Shown here: positions 15,849 to 23,370 of the stretch, piece after piece
Numbering within the stretch: position 1 is the stretch's first letter
Layout of the letters: every line of letters begins with the position of its first letter
From: CAVQCJ01 sp963849365
Lineage (GTDB): Bacteria > Actinomycetota > Actinomycetes > Prado026
DNA length: 64,000 nucleotides
Direction of reading: 5' to 3'
Assembly (NCBI GenBank): GCA_963849365.1
Contig: CAWKHA010000003.1
Coordinates: forward strand, 372,001-436,000
Position numbers and translations under genes: made by a program
Notes under the pieces: generated by a model
The model's input: the letters and a program-made list of their open reading frames with translations, nothing else
Told to the model about the DNA's origin: nothing
The model's database searches: none

Positions 15849-17288
15849 ATGTCCACGGGGGAGCTCGACGCAGTCGGCGTCGACATCACAGGTCTGGCGG
15901 TGCCGGGACTCGAGTCGTTGCCCCGCAACGTGGATGGGACGGTTGCGGGCGAGCGGTTGGCGTGTTACGCGGCGGCGTTGGACCCGGCGGGCATCGACGA
16001 CGAAGTGGCGGCGTTGGACCTTGTCGTCCTGACGGAGCGGTTGGTGGGCTGGGCGCAGGCGCTCCACCTTCGTGCCACCGCGGACTTCGTCCGGCGCCCG
16101 GAGGTCATCGTCCTGGTGGACCAGGCGTCTGCGCCCGTTCCGGCTCCGCTCGGCGAGATGGTGCGCGAGTTCGCGGACAGTGAGGTCGCGGCCGCTCTTG
16201 GTCTGACGTCCAGGGGCGCTGAGCTGCTGATCGGCACAGCGGTGTCGTGCGTCGACCTGGCGAAGTCCTGGTCGGCACTGATGGCGGGCCGCATCGACTA
16301 CCCGCGCCTTCTCACGATCATCGACGAGACATCATCGTGCGACCCGGATGCGGTGCGAAGGGTGGAAGCAGCCGTCCTGCCGCGTGGTCGGCGGGGCAGC
16401 CGCGGGGAGTTCCGCCGCTCCATCCGACGCGCCGTACTCCGCCATGACGCCGCGGGTGCCGAGGCTCGCTCGGAGAAGGCACGGGGTGACGTCTACGTCC
16501 GCTCCGGCCCGGCGTCGCCGGGGACGGCCTGGCTCGACGCGCACCTTCGGGCGGAAGACGCGGCAGCGATCCGGACGGTCCTCGACGCGGCGGCGGCCTC
16601 GATGCGGCGCGAACCCGACGAGGACCGCACGATCGACCAGCTGCGGGCCGCCGCGCTGACCGGGCCGTTCTGGGCCGCGCTGGCCACCGGCCTGCTCCAG
16701 ACCCCCGACGGGCCGCTTCCGCTGGCACACCTGGGCGGGCAGGCACCAGCGATCGAGCTGACGGTTCAACGCCAGGACTCCTGCGGGGACGACCCGGCCA
16801 CGGCTGCGACCGACGACCACGACGACTCACCGCTTCCGGATGTCTGCGCGGCGGTGGAGCTCGAGGGGTACGGGCCCGTCACCGGCCAGGTGGCGCGACA
16901 GATCGCCTCCTGCGCGGTGGCCGGCTCACGTCCCCTGGTCCGCCGCGTGGAGCGCATCGACGCCAGGGCCGCCCAGCGGCTCGCGCAGGCGTGGATGCCC
17001 GAGCCTGACTACCGGCCGTCTCCCGCGCTGGCTCGCCACATCCGGGCACGGAACCGCAGATGCGCCTTCCCCGGCTGCGGCATGCCCGCCCGCCGTTGCG
17101 ACCTCGACCACACCATTCCCTGGCCGGAGGGGGAGACCCACCCCTCGAACCTCGCCCCGCTGTGCCGGCGTCATCACCGTCTGAAGCACCATCCCGGCGT
17201 GCGCCTCGACCAGCTACGGCCCGGGCACCTGGTGTGGACCCTGCCGACCGGGCACACGTACACGACCGGTCCGCCGCCGACCGACTGA
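15849..17288 (+). CDS. DUF222 domain protein with C-terminal HNH endonuclease domain
   Basis: 479 residues from ATG 15849. GAGGGT six bases upstream supports this start over the longer open frame from 15732. The N-terminal two thirds is the DUF222 (13E12-type) domain with ERLVGWAQALHLRATADF. The C-terminal HNH motif is complete: CAFPGCGMPARRCDLDH, then NLAPLCRRHHRLKHH, with paired Cys for zinc. These are abundant, often mobile actinobacterial genes of uncertain role. It sits just upstream of the aroG gene. Its position at the border between accessory and core segments is typical of an insertion. Confidence 0.85.
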   Translation: MSTGELDAVGVDITGLAVPGLESLPRNVDGTVAGERLACYAAALDPAGIDDEVAALDLVVLTERLVGWAQALHLRATADFVRRPEVIVLVDQASAPVPAPLGEMVREFADSEVAAALGLTSRGAELLIGTAVSCVDLAKSWSALMAGRIDYPRLLTIIDETSSCDPDAVRRVEAAVLPRGRRGSRGEFRRSIRRAVLRHDAAGAEARSEKARGDVYVRSGPASPGTAWLDAHLRAEDAAAIRTVLDAAAASMRREPDEDRTIDQLRAAALTGPFWAALATGLLQTPDGPLPLAHLGGQAPAIELTVQRQDSCGDDPATAATDDHDDSPLPDVCAAVELEGYGPVTGQVARQIASCAVAGSRPLVRRVERIDARAAQRLAQAWMPEPDYRPSPALARHIRARNRRCAFPGCGMPARRCDLDHTIPWPEGETHPSNLAPLCRRHHRLKHHPGVRLDQLRPGHLVWTLPTGHTYTTGPPPTD

Positions 17289-17323
17289 TCGCGCTGACAC
17301 CGGGGGATCGGCACCGGGGCCCG

Positions 17324-17329
17324 TATCCT
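17324..17329 (+). promoter_or_regulatory. -10 box TATCCT for class II DAHP synthase
   Basis: TATCCT followed by seven bases and then the GTG start at 17337. No ribosome site is present, so a leaderless transcript is likely. Confidence 0.5.
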
Positions 17330-17336
17330 GCTGGCC

Positions 17337-18668
17337 GTGAGCCCTGACGTCCTCAGCTGGCCCGACCTGCCGGCGCAGCAGCAGCCGCAGTGGCCGGACG
17401 CCAGCGCGGTCGACGCCGCCGTCGCGCACCTGCGCACCTTGCCGCCACTGGTCTTCGCGGGGGAGTGCGACAACCTGCGCAGCCAGCTCGCTCAGGCCGC
17501 GCAGGGCCGGGCGTTCGTGCTGCAGGGCGGCGACTGCGCGGAGACGTTCGACGCCGTTGGAGCCGACGCCATCCGGGCCAAGCTCAAGACGGTGCTGCAG
17601 ATGGCGATCGTGCTGACGTACGGCGCCTCGATGCCGGTGGTCAAGGTGGGCCGGATCGCGGGCCAGTACGCCAAGCCGCGGTCGGCCCCGACCGAGCTCC
17701 GTGGCGGCGTTGAGCTGCCGGCGTACCGCGGCGACATGGTGAACTCCCTGGAGTTCACCGAGCAGGCCCGCCGGCACGACCCGTGGCGGATGGTGGAGGT
17801 CTACCACCGGTCGGCGGCGACGCTGAACCTGGTGCGGGCGTTCACGCAGGGCGGGTACGCGGACCTGCGCCAGGTGCACGCGTGGAACCAGGACTTCGTC
17901 CGTGACAGCCCGGCGGGGCAGCGCTACGAGCAGCTGGCCGGCGAGATCGACCGGGCCCTGGCGTTCATGCACGCGTGCGGCGCCGACCCGGAGGAGTTCC
18001 ACCGCGTCGACCTGTACTCCGGCCACGAGGCGCTGGTCCTGGACTACGAGCGGGCGCTGACCCGGATCGACTCGCGCACCGGGCTCCCGTACGACGTGTC
18101 CGGGCACTTCGTCTGGGTCGGCGACCGGACCCGGGACCCGTTGGGCGCGCACGTGGACTTCGCGGCCCGGGTGCGCAACCCCATCGGGCTGAAGGTGGGC
18201 CCGAGCGCCGCGCCCGAAGAGGTGCTGGAGCTGGTCCGCCGGCTCGACCCCGACCACGAGCCGGGCCGGCTCACGCTGATCACGCGGATGGGGGCGGGCC
18301 AGGTCGAGGACCGGCTGCCGCCGATCGTCGAGAAGGTCGCCGCGAGCGGCTCACCGGTGCTGTGGGTCTGCGACCCCATGCACGGCAACACGCGGGAGGC
18401 CGCCTCGGGTCACAAGACCCGGTCGTTCGAGGATGTGGTGGCGGAGGTCCGCGGGTACTTCGCCGTCCACAAGGCGCTGGGTACGTTCCCCGGCGGGATC
18501 CACGTCGAGCTCACCGGAGACGACGTCACCGAGTGCGTGGGTGGCTCGGCCGGCATGGAGGAGAGCCGGCTGGGGGAGCGCTACGAGACGGCGTGCGATC
18601 CTCGGCTGAACCGGGAGCAGGCCCTGGAGCTGGCGTTCCTGGTCGCAGGGATGCTTGCCGACCACTGA
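17337..18668 (+). CDS. aroG: Class II 3-deoxy-7-phosphoheptulonate synthase
   Basis: 443 residues, the normal length for plant-like class II DAHP synthases. It joins phosphoenolpyruvate and erythrose 4-phosphate as the first step of the shikimate pathway. Recognisable blocks are LQGGDCAETF, the VKVGRIAGQYAKPRS active-site stretch, NPIGLKVGPSA and VLWVCDPMHGNT with the metal-binding His. It is equivalent to M. tuberculosis Rv2178c. In mycobacteria this enzyme is feedback-inhibited by combinations of aromatic amino acids. No attenuator is seen in front of it, unlike the second DAHP synthase at 21945. Confidence 0.95.
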   Translation: MSPDVLSWPDLPAQQQPQWPDASAVDAAVAHLRTLPPLVFAGECDNLRSQLAQAAQGRAFVLQGGDCAETFDAVGADAIRAKLKTVLQMAIVLTYGASMPVVKVGRIAGQYAKPRSAPTELRGGVELPAYRGDMVNSLEFTEQARRHDPWRMVEVYHRSAATLNLVRAFTQGGYADLRQVHAWNQDFVRDSPAGQRYEQLAGEIDRALAFMHACGADPEEFHRVDLYSGHEALVLDYERALTRIDSRTGLPYDVSGHFVWVGDRTRDPLGAHVDFAARVRNPIGLKVGPSAAPEEVLELVRRLDPDHEPGRLTLITRMGAGQVEDRLPPIVEKVAASGSPVLWVCDPMHGNTREAASGHKTRSFEDVVAEVRGYFAVHKALGTFPGGIHVELTGDDVTECVGGSAGMEESRLGERYETACDPRLNREQALELAFLVAGMLADH

Positions 18669-18684
18669 GCGCCGGGAGGGCGAC

Positions 18685-18894
18685 ATGACGGATCAGACAG
18701 CGCAGTCCGGCCCCGAGCTGCCGATCGAGGCACCCGAGGCGGACGTCGCGGAGCAGCGATCGGCCGTCGACCCCGACGACGAGCAGCCGGACGCCGCGGC
18801 GGAGCTGGCCGGCGGGACCACGCTGGAGGCCGAGCCGGCGGACGTCCTCGAGCAGACGATGGAAGTCCCGCTGCAGGAGGAGGAACAGGCCTGA
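18685..18894 (+). CDS. Small acidic protein of unknown function (69 aa)
   Basis: A very acidic, Ala/Glu/Asp-rich protein without hydrophobic segments, probably disordered. ATG 18685 has GGGAGGG five bases upstream, and the gene starts 16 bases after the aroG stop, so it is likely co-transcribed with aroG. I do not recognise a family. Confidence 0.5.
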   Translation: MTDQTAQSGPELPIEAPEADVAEQRSAVDPDDEQPDAAAELAGGTTLEAEPADVLEQTMEVPLQEEEQA

Positions 18895-18943
18895 TCGTCG
18901 GCCGCCCGGTCGTAGCCTTGCCCCAGAGGGGAGGCGTCGGGCG

Positions 18944-19633
18944 ATGAAGTCGACGCGGCCGCTGCCGTTGCCGCTGCTGCGACGGAAGGGACGCGGTTCC
19001 CGCGCGCTGGTCACCGCGGCGCTGGACCCGCTGGCCTGGATCCTCGCGCTGGCGGGCTTCTTCGACTGGATCTCGGACAACTGGCTGCACGCCCTGGTCT
19101 TGCTCGGGGCGGCGGTGGTGGTCTGGCGCGAGACGTGGGTGCGCGCGTCCGGCCGTCCGGTGCGGCCGTCGGTCCCGTTGCTGCGGCCCGGGCAACCGAC
19201 GCGCCGCGGGTTCGTCCTCGGCGCCGGAGTCGTGCTGGTGTACGCGGTGGTCGCGGGCGGCTTCGAGAGGTACACCTGGCCGCTCACGGTCGCGGTCCTG
19301 GTTCCCGCGGTGCTCGTCCTGTTCGTCGGTTGGAACGGACCGCTCCGGACCACGCCGGTGCCGCCCCCCGTGGGCCGGCGCTCGGCCTGGCTCTGGTCCG
19401 CCGTGCTGGTCGGCGCAGGGCTGTGGGAGCTGGCTGCGCTGCTGATGCAGCCGACGCTGCAGCTGAGCTCGATCGACCACCCCACAGTCAGCTACGTGAT
19501 GGACTCGGTGCTGGCCGGTCACGCCGGCCGCACGGTCACCCTGGTCGGGTGGCTCGCCCTGGGCTGGTTCCTGCTCGGGCGGGCCACCGGACCCGACCCT
19601 GCGGAAGAAGAGCCGGGCCATGACGTCGCATGA
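18944..19633 (+). CDS. Polytopic membrane protein of unknown function
   Basis: 229 residues with a basic N-terminus (MKSTRPLPLPLLRRKGR) and about five or six membrane segments, including AWILALAGFFDWI, FVLGAGVVLVYAVVAGG and VAVLVPAVLVLFVGW. The start has GGGGAGG upstream. It overlaps the next small gene by 14 bases, so the two are co-translated. No family is recognised; the C-terminal tail is acidic. Confidence 0.55.
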   Translation: MKSTRPLPLPLLRRKGRGSRALVTAALDPLAWILALAGFFDWISDNWLHALVLLGAAVVVWRETWVRASGRPVRPSVPLLRPGQPTRRGFVLGAGVVLVYAVVAGGFERYTWPLTVAVLVPAVLVLFVGWNGPLRTTPVPPPVGRRSAWLWSAVLVGAGLWELAALLMQPTLQLSSIDHPTVSYVMDSVLAGHAGRTVTLVGWLALGWFLLGRATGPDPAEEEPGHDVA

Positions 19634-19820
19634 CGTGACGATCGCGGGGTACGTGCTGATCATCGCGGCCGCGGTGGCGCTCGAGGTGGCGGCGGCGACG
19701 CATGCGTTCGACATCGTCTCGATCCGCACGGTCCTGAGCCGGGTGATGCGGACACGCTCGGGGCGGGTGGGCGTCCTGGTCGCCTGGGCCTGGCTCGGCA
19801 TGCACTTCCTCGCCCGCTGA
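19620..19820 (+). CDS. Small two-helix membrane protein (DUF6186-like)
   Basis: 66 residues with two membrane helices separated by a basic loop (SRVMRTRSGRVG) and ending in WLGMHFLAR, a pattern seen in DUF6186-type actinobacterial proteins. ATG 19620 lies inside the end of the previous gene, with GCCGGG as a poor ribosome site, which implies translational coupling. Function unknown. Confidence 0.55.
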   Translation: MTSHDVTIAGYVLIIAAAVALEVAAATHAFDIVSIRTVLSRVMRTRSGRVGVLVAWAWLGMHFLAR

Positions 19821-19919
19821 GCAGCAACGGCCACTGAGCAGCGACGGCCCTGAGCAGCGACCGGCCGCCTGGTCCGATTCCCGCTAGCAGGTGTCGGAGG
19901 GAGCAGGCAGGATCGACGC

Positions 19920-21437
19920 ATGGCCGTCAGGACCGACAGCAGCGTCGACGAGGAGACCTGGTACCGCGCGGTGCTGGCGCGCGACGGGCGCTTCGACGGG
20001 CACGTGTTCACCGCGGTGCTGACCACGGGGATCTACTGCCGGCCGTCCTGCCCGTCCCGCACGCCGCTGCAGCAGAACGTGCGCTTCTACCCGAGCGCCG
20101 CCGCGGCCGTCGCCGCGGGGTTCCGGGCCTGTCGGCGCTGCCGGCCGGACGCGTTGCCCGGCTCGCGCGACTGGGACCACCGCGGCGACCTGGTCGCCCG
20201 GGCGCTGCGCCTGGTCGCCGCCGGTGAGGTGGACGAGCACGGCGTGGCCGGCCTGGCCGGGCGGTTGTCGGTGAGCCAGCGGCACCTGCACCGTTCCCTG
20301 GTGGCGGAGGTGGGCGTGGGTCCGCTGGCGCTGGCCCGGACCCGCCGCGCCCAGACCGCCCGGCTGCTGATCGACCAGACCACCCTGCCGATGACCGAGA
20401 TCGCGTTCGCCGCGGGGTTCGCCAGCGTCCGCCAGTTCAACGACGTGATGCGGGCGGAGTTCGGCTGCGCCCCGTCCGAGCTGCGCCGCGGCACTGCAGC
20501 GGTCCACGAGGCGGGTCAGGGAGCCGGCCAGATGGACGGCGGCACGGGTGGGCTGGTGCTCCGGCTCGTGCACCGGGAGCCGTACGGCGCGCCGGAGCTC
20601 TTCGGGTTCCTCGCCGCGCGGGCCGTCGCCGGGGTGGAGGAGGTGGACGGCGACGGGCTGCGCCGGGTCGTCGCCACCCGGCACGGTGCCGCGGTGGTGT
20701 CGCTGCAGCCGGGGACGGGGCACGTCACCGCGCGGCTGCGGCTGCCGGACCTGTCCGACCTGGGCACCCTCGTGGCCGCGCTGCGGCGGTTGCTCGACCT
20801 GGACGCCGACCCTGCGTCGGTGGACGCGGTGCTCGGGGCCGACCAGGCCCTCGCCCCGCTGGTGGCCGCGCGGCCCGGCCTCCGGGTGCCCGGGGCCGTC
20901 GACGGGTTCGAGCTCGCGGTCCGCGCGGTCGTCGGCCAGCAGGTCTCGGTCGCGGGCGCACGCACGCTGGCCGGGCGGCTCGTCGAAGAGTTCGGGGAGC
21001 CGCTGGAGGAGCCGGACGGTGCGCTGCGCTCCGCCTTCCCGACGCCTTCGGCGCTCGCCGGGGCCGACCTGGTCGGCCCGGCCCTGGGACTGACCGGCGC
21101 CCGGGTCCGCGCACTCCGGGCGCTCGCCGTCGAGGTGGCCGAGGGCCGTCTGGTGCTGGACCCGGGCGGGGACCGCGACGAGGCCCGCGTCCGGCTGACC
21201 GCTCTGCCCGGGGTCGGGGCGTGGACCGCGGAGTACATCGCGATGCGTGCGCTGGCCGACCCCGACGCCTGGCCGGGGACGGACCTGGTGCTGCGGCGGC
21301 GGCTGGCCGCGCGCGGCGGCGACCCGGAGCGCTGGCGGCCGTGGCGCGCCTACGGGGCGCTGCACCTGTGGAACGACATGACCGAGGAGTACGGATCGGG
21401 CGGCGTGGGCCGCGACCGGATGGAGGAGTCCGCATGA
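19920..21437 (+). CDS. Ada-like regulator/AlkA DNA-3-methyladenine glycosylase fusion
   Basis: 505 residues with three modules. Residues 1-80 form the Ada methylphosphotriester-accepting zinc domain (GIYCRPSCPSR and FRACRRCRP). Residues about 85-190 form an AraC-type HTH. Residues about 205-500 form an AlkA N-terminal domain plus HhH-GPD glycosylase ending in LPGVGAWTAEYIAMRALADPDAWPGTD, with the catalytic Asp. It senses methylated DNA phosphates and removes alkylated purines. CAGGAT six bases before ATG 19920 suggests a leaderless transcript. Its stop overlaps the MGMT start by four bases, so the two repair genes form one unit. Confidence 0.9.
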   Translation: MAVRTDSSVDEETWYRAVLARDGRFDGHVFTAVLTTGIYCRPSCPSRTPLQQNVRFYPSAAAAVAAGFRACRRCRPDALPGSRDWDHRGDLVARALRLVAAGEVDEHGVAGLAGRLSVSQRHLHRSLVAEVGVGPLALARTRRAQTARLLIDQTTLPMTEIAFAAGFASVRQFNDVMRAEFGCAPSELRRGTAAVHEAGQGAGQMDGGTGGLVLRLVHREPYGAPELFGFLAARAVAGVEEVDGDGLRRVVATRHGAAVVSLQPGTGHVTARLRLPDLSDLGTLVAALRRLLDLDADPASVDAVLGADQALAPLVAARPGLRVPGAVDGFELAVRAVVGQQVSVAGARTLAGRLVEEFGEPLEEPDGALRSAFPTPSALAGADLVGPALGLTGARVRALRALAVEVAEGRLVLDPGGDRDEARVRLTALPGVGAWTAEYIAMRALADPDAWPGTDLVLRRRLAARGGDPERWRPWRAYGALHLWNDMTEEYGSGGVGRDRMEESA

Positions 21438-21958
21438 GCAGCACGACCGGAGCACCCCTGGAGGCGACCGAGGTCGGCACGCCGGTCGGCCCGCTGGCCA
21501 TCGTCACCGAGGCCGGCACCGTCGTCGCCTCCGGCTTCACCTCGATCGAGGACCAGGTCGGCCGGCTCGCCCCCGAGCTGCGGCAGCGCGGCGTCGTGCG
21601 CCGCGACGACCTCGGTGCCGTCACGGACGCCGTCCGCGCGTACTTCGGGGGCGACGTCGACGCGCTGGACCGGGTGCCGGTGCGCCAGCCCGGGGGCGAG
21701 TTCACCCAGGAGGCCTGGCGGGTGATGCGGACGATCCCGGCCGGGCAGACCTGGTCGTACGCCGAGCTCGCGACGAAGGCGGGTCGCCCGCAGGCCGTGC
21801 GCGCGGCCGGCACGGCCTGCGCCCGCAACCTCGTGGCGCCGTTCGTCCCGTGCCACCGGGTGGTGCGGACCGGCGGGTCGCTGGGCGGCTACTACTACGG
21901 GCTGCCGGTCAAGCGGTGGCTGCTCGACCACGAACGCGGCGTGTCTACGGCGTTCTGA
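21434..21958 (+). CDS. ogt: Methylated-DNA--[protein]-cysteine S-methyltransferase
   Basis: 174 residues. The C-terminal domain has the methyl-acceptor motif VPCHRVV, preceded by the helix-turn-helix stretch QAVRAAGTACARNL and followed by GGYYYGLPVKRWLLDHE. It directly reverses O6-alkylguanine by a one-time transfer to Cys. The ATG overlaps the AlkA/Ada stop (ATGA), so it is coupled with the regulator/glycosylase. The 3' end overlaps the convergent aroF gene by 14 bases. Confidence 0.9.
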   Translation: MSSTTGAPLEATEVGTPVGPLAIVTEAGTVVASGFTSIEDQVGRLAPELRQRGVVRRDDLGAVTDAVRAYFGGDVDALDRVPVRQPGGEFTQEAWRVMRTIPAGQTWSYAELATKAGRPQAVRAAGTACARNLVAPFVPCHRVVRTGGSLGGYYYGLPVKRWLLDHERGVSTAF

Positions 21959-22994
21959 CCGCGTCGGCCGCCGACCGGCGGCCCAGCAGCGGCGGCAGCT
22001 GGCGGACGGCGGCGGCCAGGGCGCGCAGGTCGCCGTTGACGAGGGCCTGCGGCCCGTCGCACAGCGCCTCCTCGGGCCGCGGGTGGACGTCGACGATGAT
22101 CCCGTCCGCACCGACCGCGATCGCCGCTCGCGACAGCGGGACGACCAGGTCGCGGCGCCCGCCGGAGTGCGACGGGTCCACGACGACGGGCAGGTGCGAC
22201 AGCCCGTGCGCGACCGGCACCGCCGAGATGTCGAGGGTGTTCCGGGTGGACGTCTCGTAGGTCCGGATGCCGCGCTCGCACAGGACGATGTCGAGGTTGC
22301 CGCGCTGCGCGACGTACTCGGCCGCCATCAGCCACTCTTCGATGGTCGCGGTCATGCCGCGCTTGAGCATGACCGGCATGCCGGTCTGGCCGACGGCCTG
22401 CAGCAGCGCGAAGTTCGCCATGTTGCGGGTGCCTACCTGCAGCATGTCCGCGTACGACGCGACGAGCTCGACGTCGGCGACGTCGGTCACCTCGGTGACG
22501 ACGGGCATGCCGGTCTCGGCGCGGACGTCGGCGAGGATCCGCAGGCCCGCCTCGCCCAGACCCTGGAAGGCGTACGGAGACGTGCGGGGCTTGAAGGCTC
22601 CGCCCCGCAGCAGCGTCGCCCCGGCGGCCTGCGCCATCTGCGCGGCCTCCAGCGTCTGCTGCGCCGTCTCGACGGCGCACGGCCCGGCGATGAGCGTGAA
22701 GGTGTCCGGCCCGATCGGCACCGCGTGCTCGGGCGGGCCCACCCAGACGGTGGTCATGTCCGGGTGGTGCTGCCGGGAGACGAGCTTGAACGGGGAGCTG
22801 ATCCGTACGACGTTGCTCACGCCCGGCAGTCCCGCGAGGTTGAGCGAGCCGAATGAGTCGACGTCGCCCACCAGCCCGACGATCGTTCGGGTGACGCCGC
22901 GGCTGACGAACGCCTCGCCGCCGGCACCCTCGACCTTGGTCACCACTCGGGCGACGTCCTCGCGGGTCGCCTCCGGCGACATGACCACGACCAT
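21945..22994 (-). CDS. aroF: 3-deoxy-7-phosphoheptulonate synthase, class I beta type
   Basis: 349 residues. Residues 1-85 form the ferredoxin-like regulatory domain (VVMSPEATREDVARVV). The rest is the KDPGal-type barrel with LIAGPCAVET, RGGAFKPRTSPYAFQG, TGMPVVTEV and VVDPSHSGG, all diagnostic of the class I beta subfamily. It makes DAHP from phosphoenolpyruvate and erythrose 4-phosphate. ATG 22994 has AGGAGCA upstream. It is preceded by a leader peptide and a terminator hairpin (23016-23133), which predicts control by the supply of aromatic amino acids. It is the second DAHP synthase within 5 kb. Confidence 0.93.
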   Translation of the reverse strand: MVVVMSPEATREDVARVVTKVEGAGGEAFVSRGVTRTIVGLVGDVDSFGSLNLAGLPGVSNVVRISSPFKLVSRQHHPDMTTVWVGPPEHAVPIGPDTFTLIAGPCAVETAQQTLEAAQMAQAAGATLLRGGAFKPRTSPYAFQGLGEAGLRILADVRAETGMPVVTEVTDVADVELVASYADMLQVGTRNMANFALLQAVGQTGMPVMLKRGMTATIEEWLMAAEYVAQRGNLDIVLCERGIRTYETSTRNTLDISAVPVAHGLSHLPVVVDPSHSGGRRDLVVPLSRAAIAVGADGIIVDVHPRPEEALCDGPQALVNGDLRALAAAVRQLPPLLGRRSAADAVRTP

Positions 22995-23015
22995 GACCTG
23001 CTCCTGGAATGAGAA

Positions 23016-23038
23016 GAGCCCCGGGGTCTCCGGGGCTC
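23016..23038 (-). terminator. Attenuator hairpin upstream of aroF
   Basis: A perfect nine-base stem (GAGCCCCGG with CCGGGGCTC) and a five-base loop, followed on the minus strand by TTCTCATT. It lies between the leader peptide stop (23056) and the aroF start (22994). An eight-base segment in the leader frame (23092-23099) is complementary to the 5' arm and could form a competing antiterminator pairing. Confidence 0.75.
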
Positions 23039-23055
23039 GTCGTGCGGTGGGTTCC

Positions 23056-23133
23056 TCAGCCGCTCAGCGCGGCACCGGTCACCCACCCGGCAGCCCCGGG
23101 CGGAAAACCGTAGAAGTACCACTCCGTACGCAC
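23056..23133 (-). CDS. Aromatic-rich leader peptide of aroF (25 aa)
   Basis: GTG 23133 opens a 25-codon frame that reads MRTEWYFYGFPPGA and ends at TGA 23056. Codons 5-10 are Trp-Tyr-Phe-Tyr-Gly-Phe, and codon 17 is another Trp, so all three aromatic amino acids are represented. A TATCCT box lies six bases before the GTG, so the peptide is probably translated from a leaderless transcript. Ribosome stalling on the aromatic codons would change folding of the downstream hairpin at 23016-23038 and so control aroF. Aromatic leader peptides of this kind are known for trp and phe operons and have been described for aroF in corynebacteria. Too short for standard gene finders. Confidence 0.8.
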   Translation of the reverse strand: MRTEWYFYGFPPGAAGWVTGAALSG

Positions 23134-23139
23134 GGGTCG

Positions 23140-23145
23140 AGGATA
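23140..23145 (-). promoter_or_regulatory. -10 box TATCCT of the aroF leader transcript
   Basis: TATCCT on the minus strand is followed by six bases and the leader GTG. No convincing -35 is visible. It places the 5' end at the first codon of the leader peptide. Confidence 0.6.
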
Positions 23146-23183
23146 GGCACGGTTCGCGTCGCTGTCGCGCCCTTCCCAGCATG

Positions 23184-23198
23184 TGGACAAGCTGTCCA
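23184..23198. promoter_or_regulatory. 15-base palindrome between divergent promoters
   Basis: TGGACAAGCTGTCCA has six-base arms and a three-base centre. It lies about 40 bases upstream of the aroF leader promoter and 36 bases upstream of the -10 box of the small membrane gene. It could be an operator for one or both, but there is no further support. Confidence 0.3.
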
Positions 23199-23233
23199 TC
23201 CCTGAGGACCGCCGCGCTGCTGGCCGGCATCGC

Positions 23234-23239
23234 TAGGGT
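23234..23239 (+). promoter_or_regulatory. -10 box TAGGGT for the 36-aa membrane protein gene
   Basis: TAGGGT is separated by six bases from ATG 23246, the same leaderless spacing as at aroF leader, pknL and murE. Confidence 0.45.
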
Positions 23240-23245
23240 CGCGCC

Positions 23246-23356
23246 ATGACTTCATCGGTGCAGGGCGCCGTCTGGATCCCAGGGCTCTTCGCGATCGGGA
23301 TCGTGCTGATCATCGTGGTCGTGGCCGCCGCCATGAAGACCATGCGCCGCAAGTAG
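23246..23356 (+). CDS. Small single-span membrane protein (36 aa)
   Basis: Reads MTSSVQGAVWIPGLFAIG, then a hydrophobic run of Ile/Val residues, and ends KTMRRK. There is one membrane helix with a basic cytoplasmic tail. It has its own TAGGGT box six bases before the ATG and is divergent from the aroF leader. The stop is 15 bases from the 3' end of the kinase gene. It was found by eye; the function is unknown. Confidence 0.5.
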   Translation: MTSSVQGAVWIPGLFAIGIVLIIVVVAAAMKTMRRK

Positions 23357-23370
23357 ACCCGAGGGCCGGC

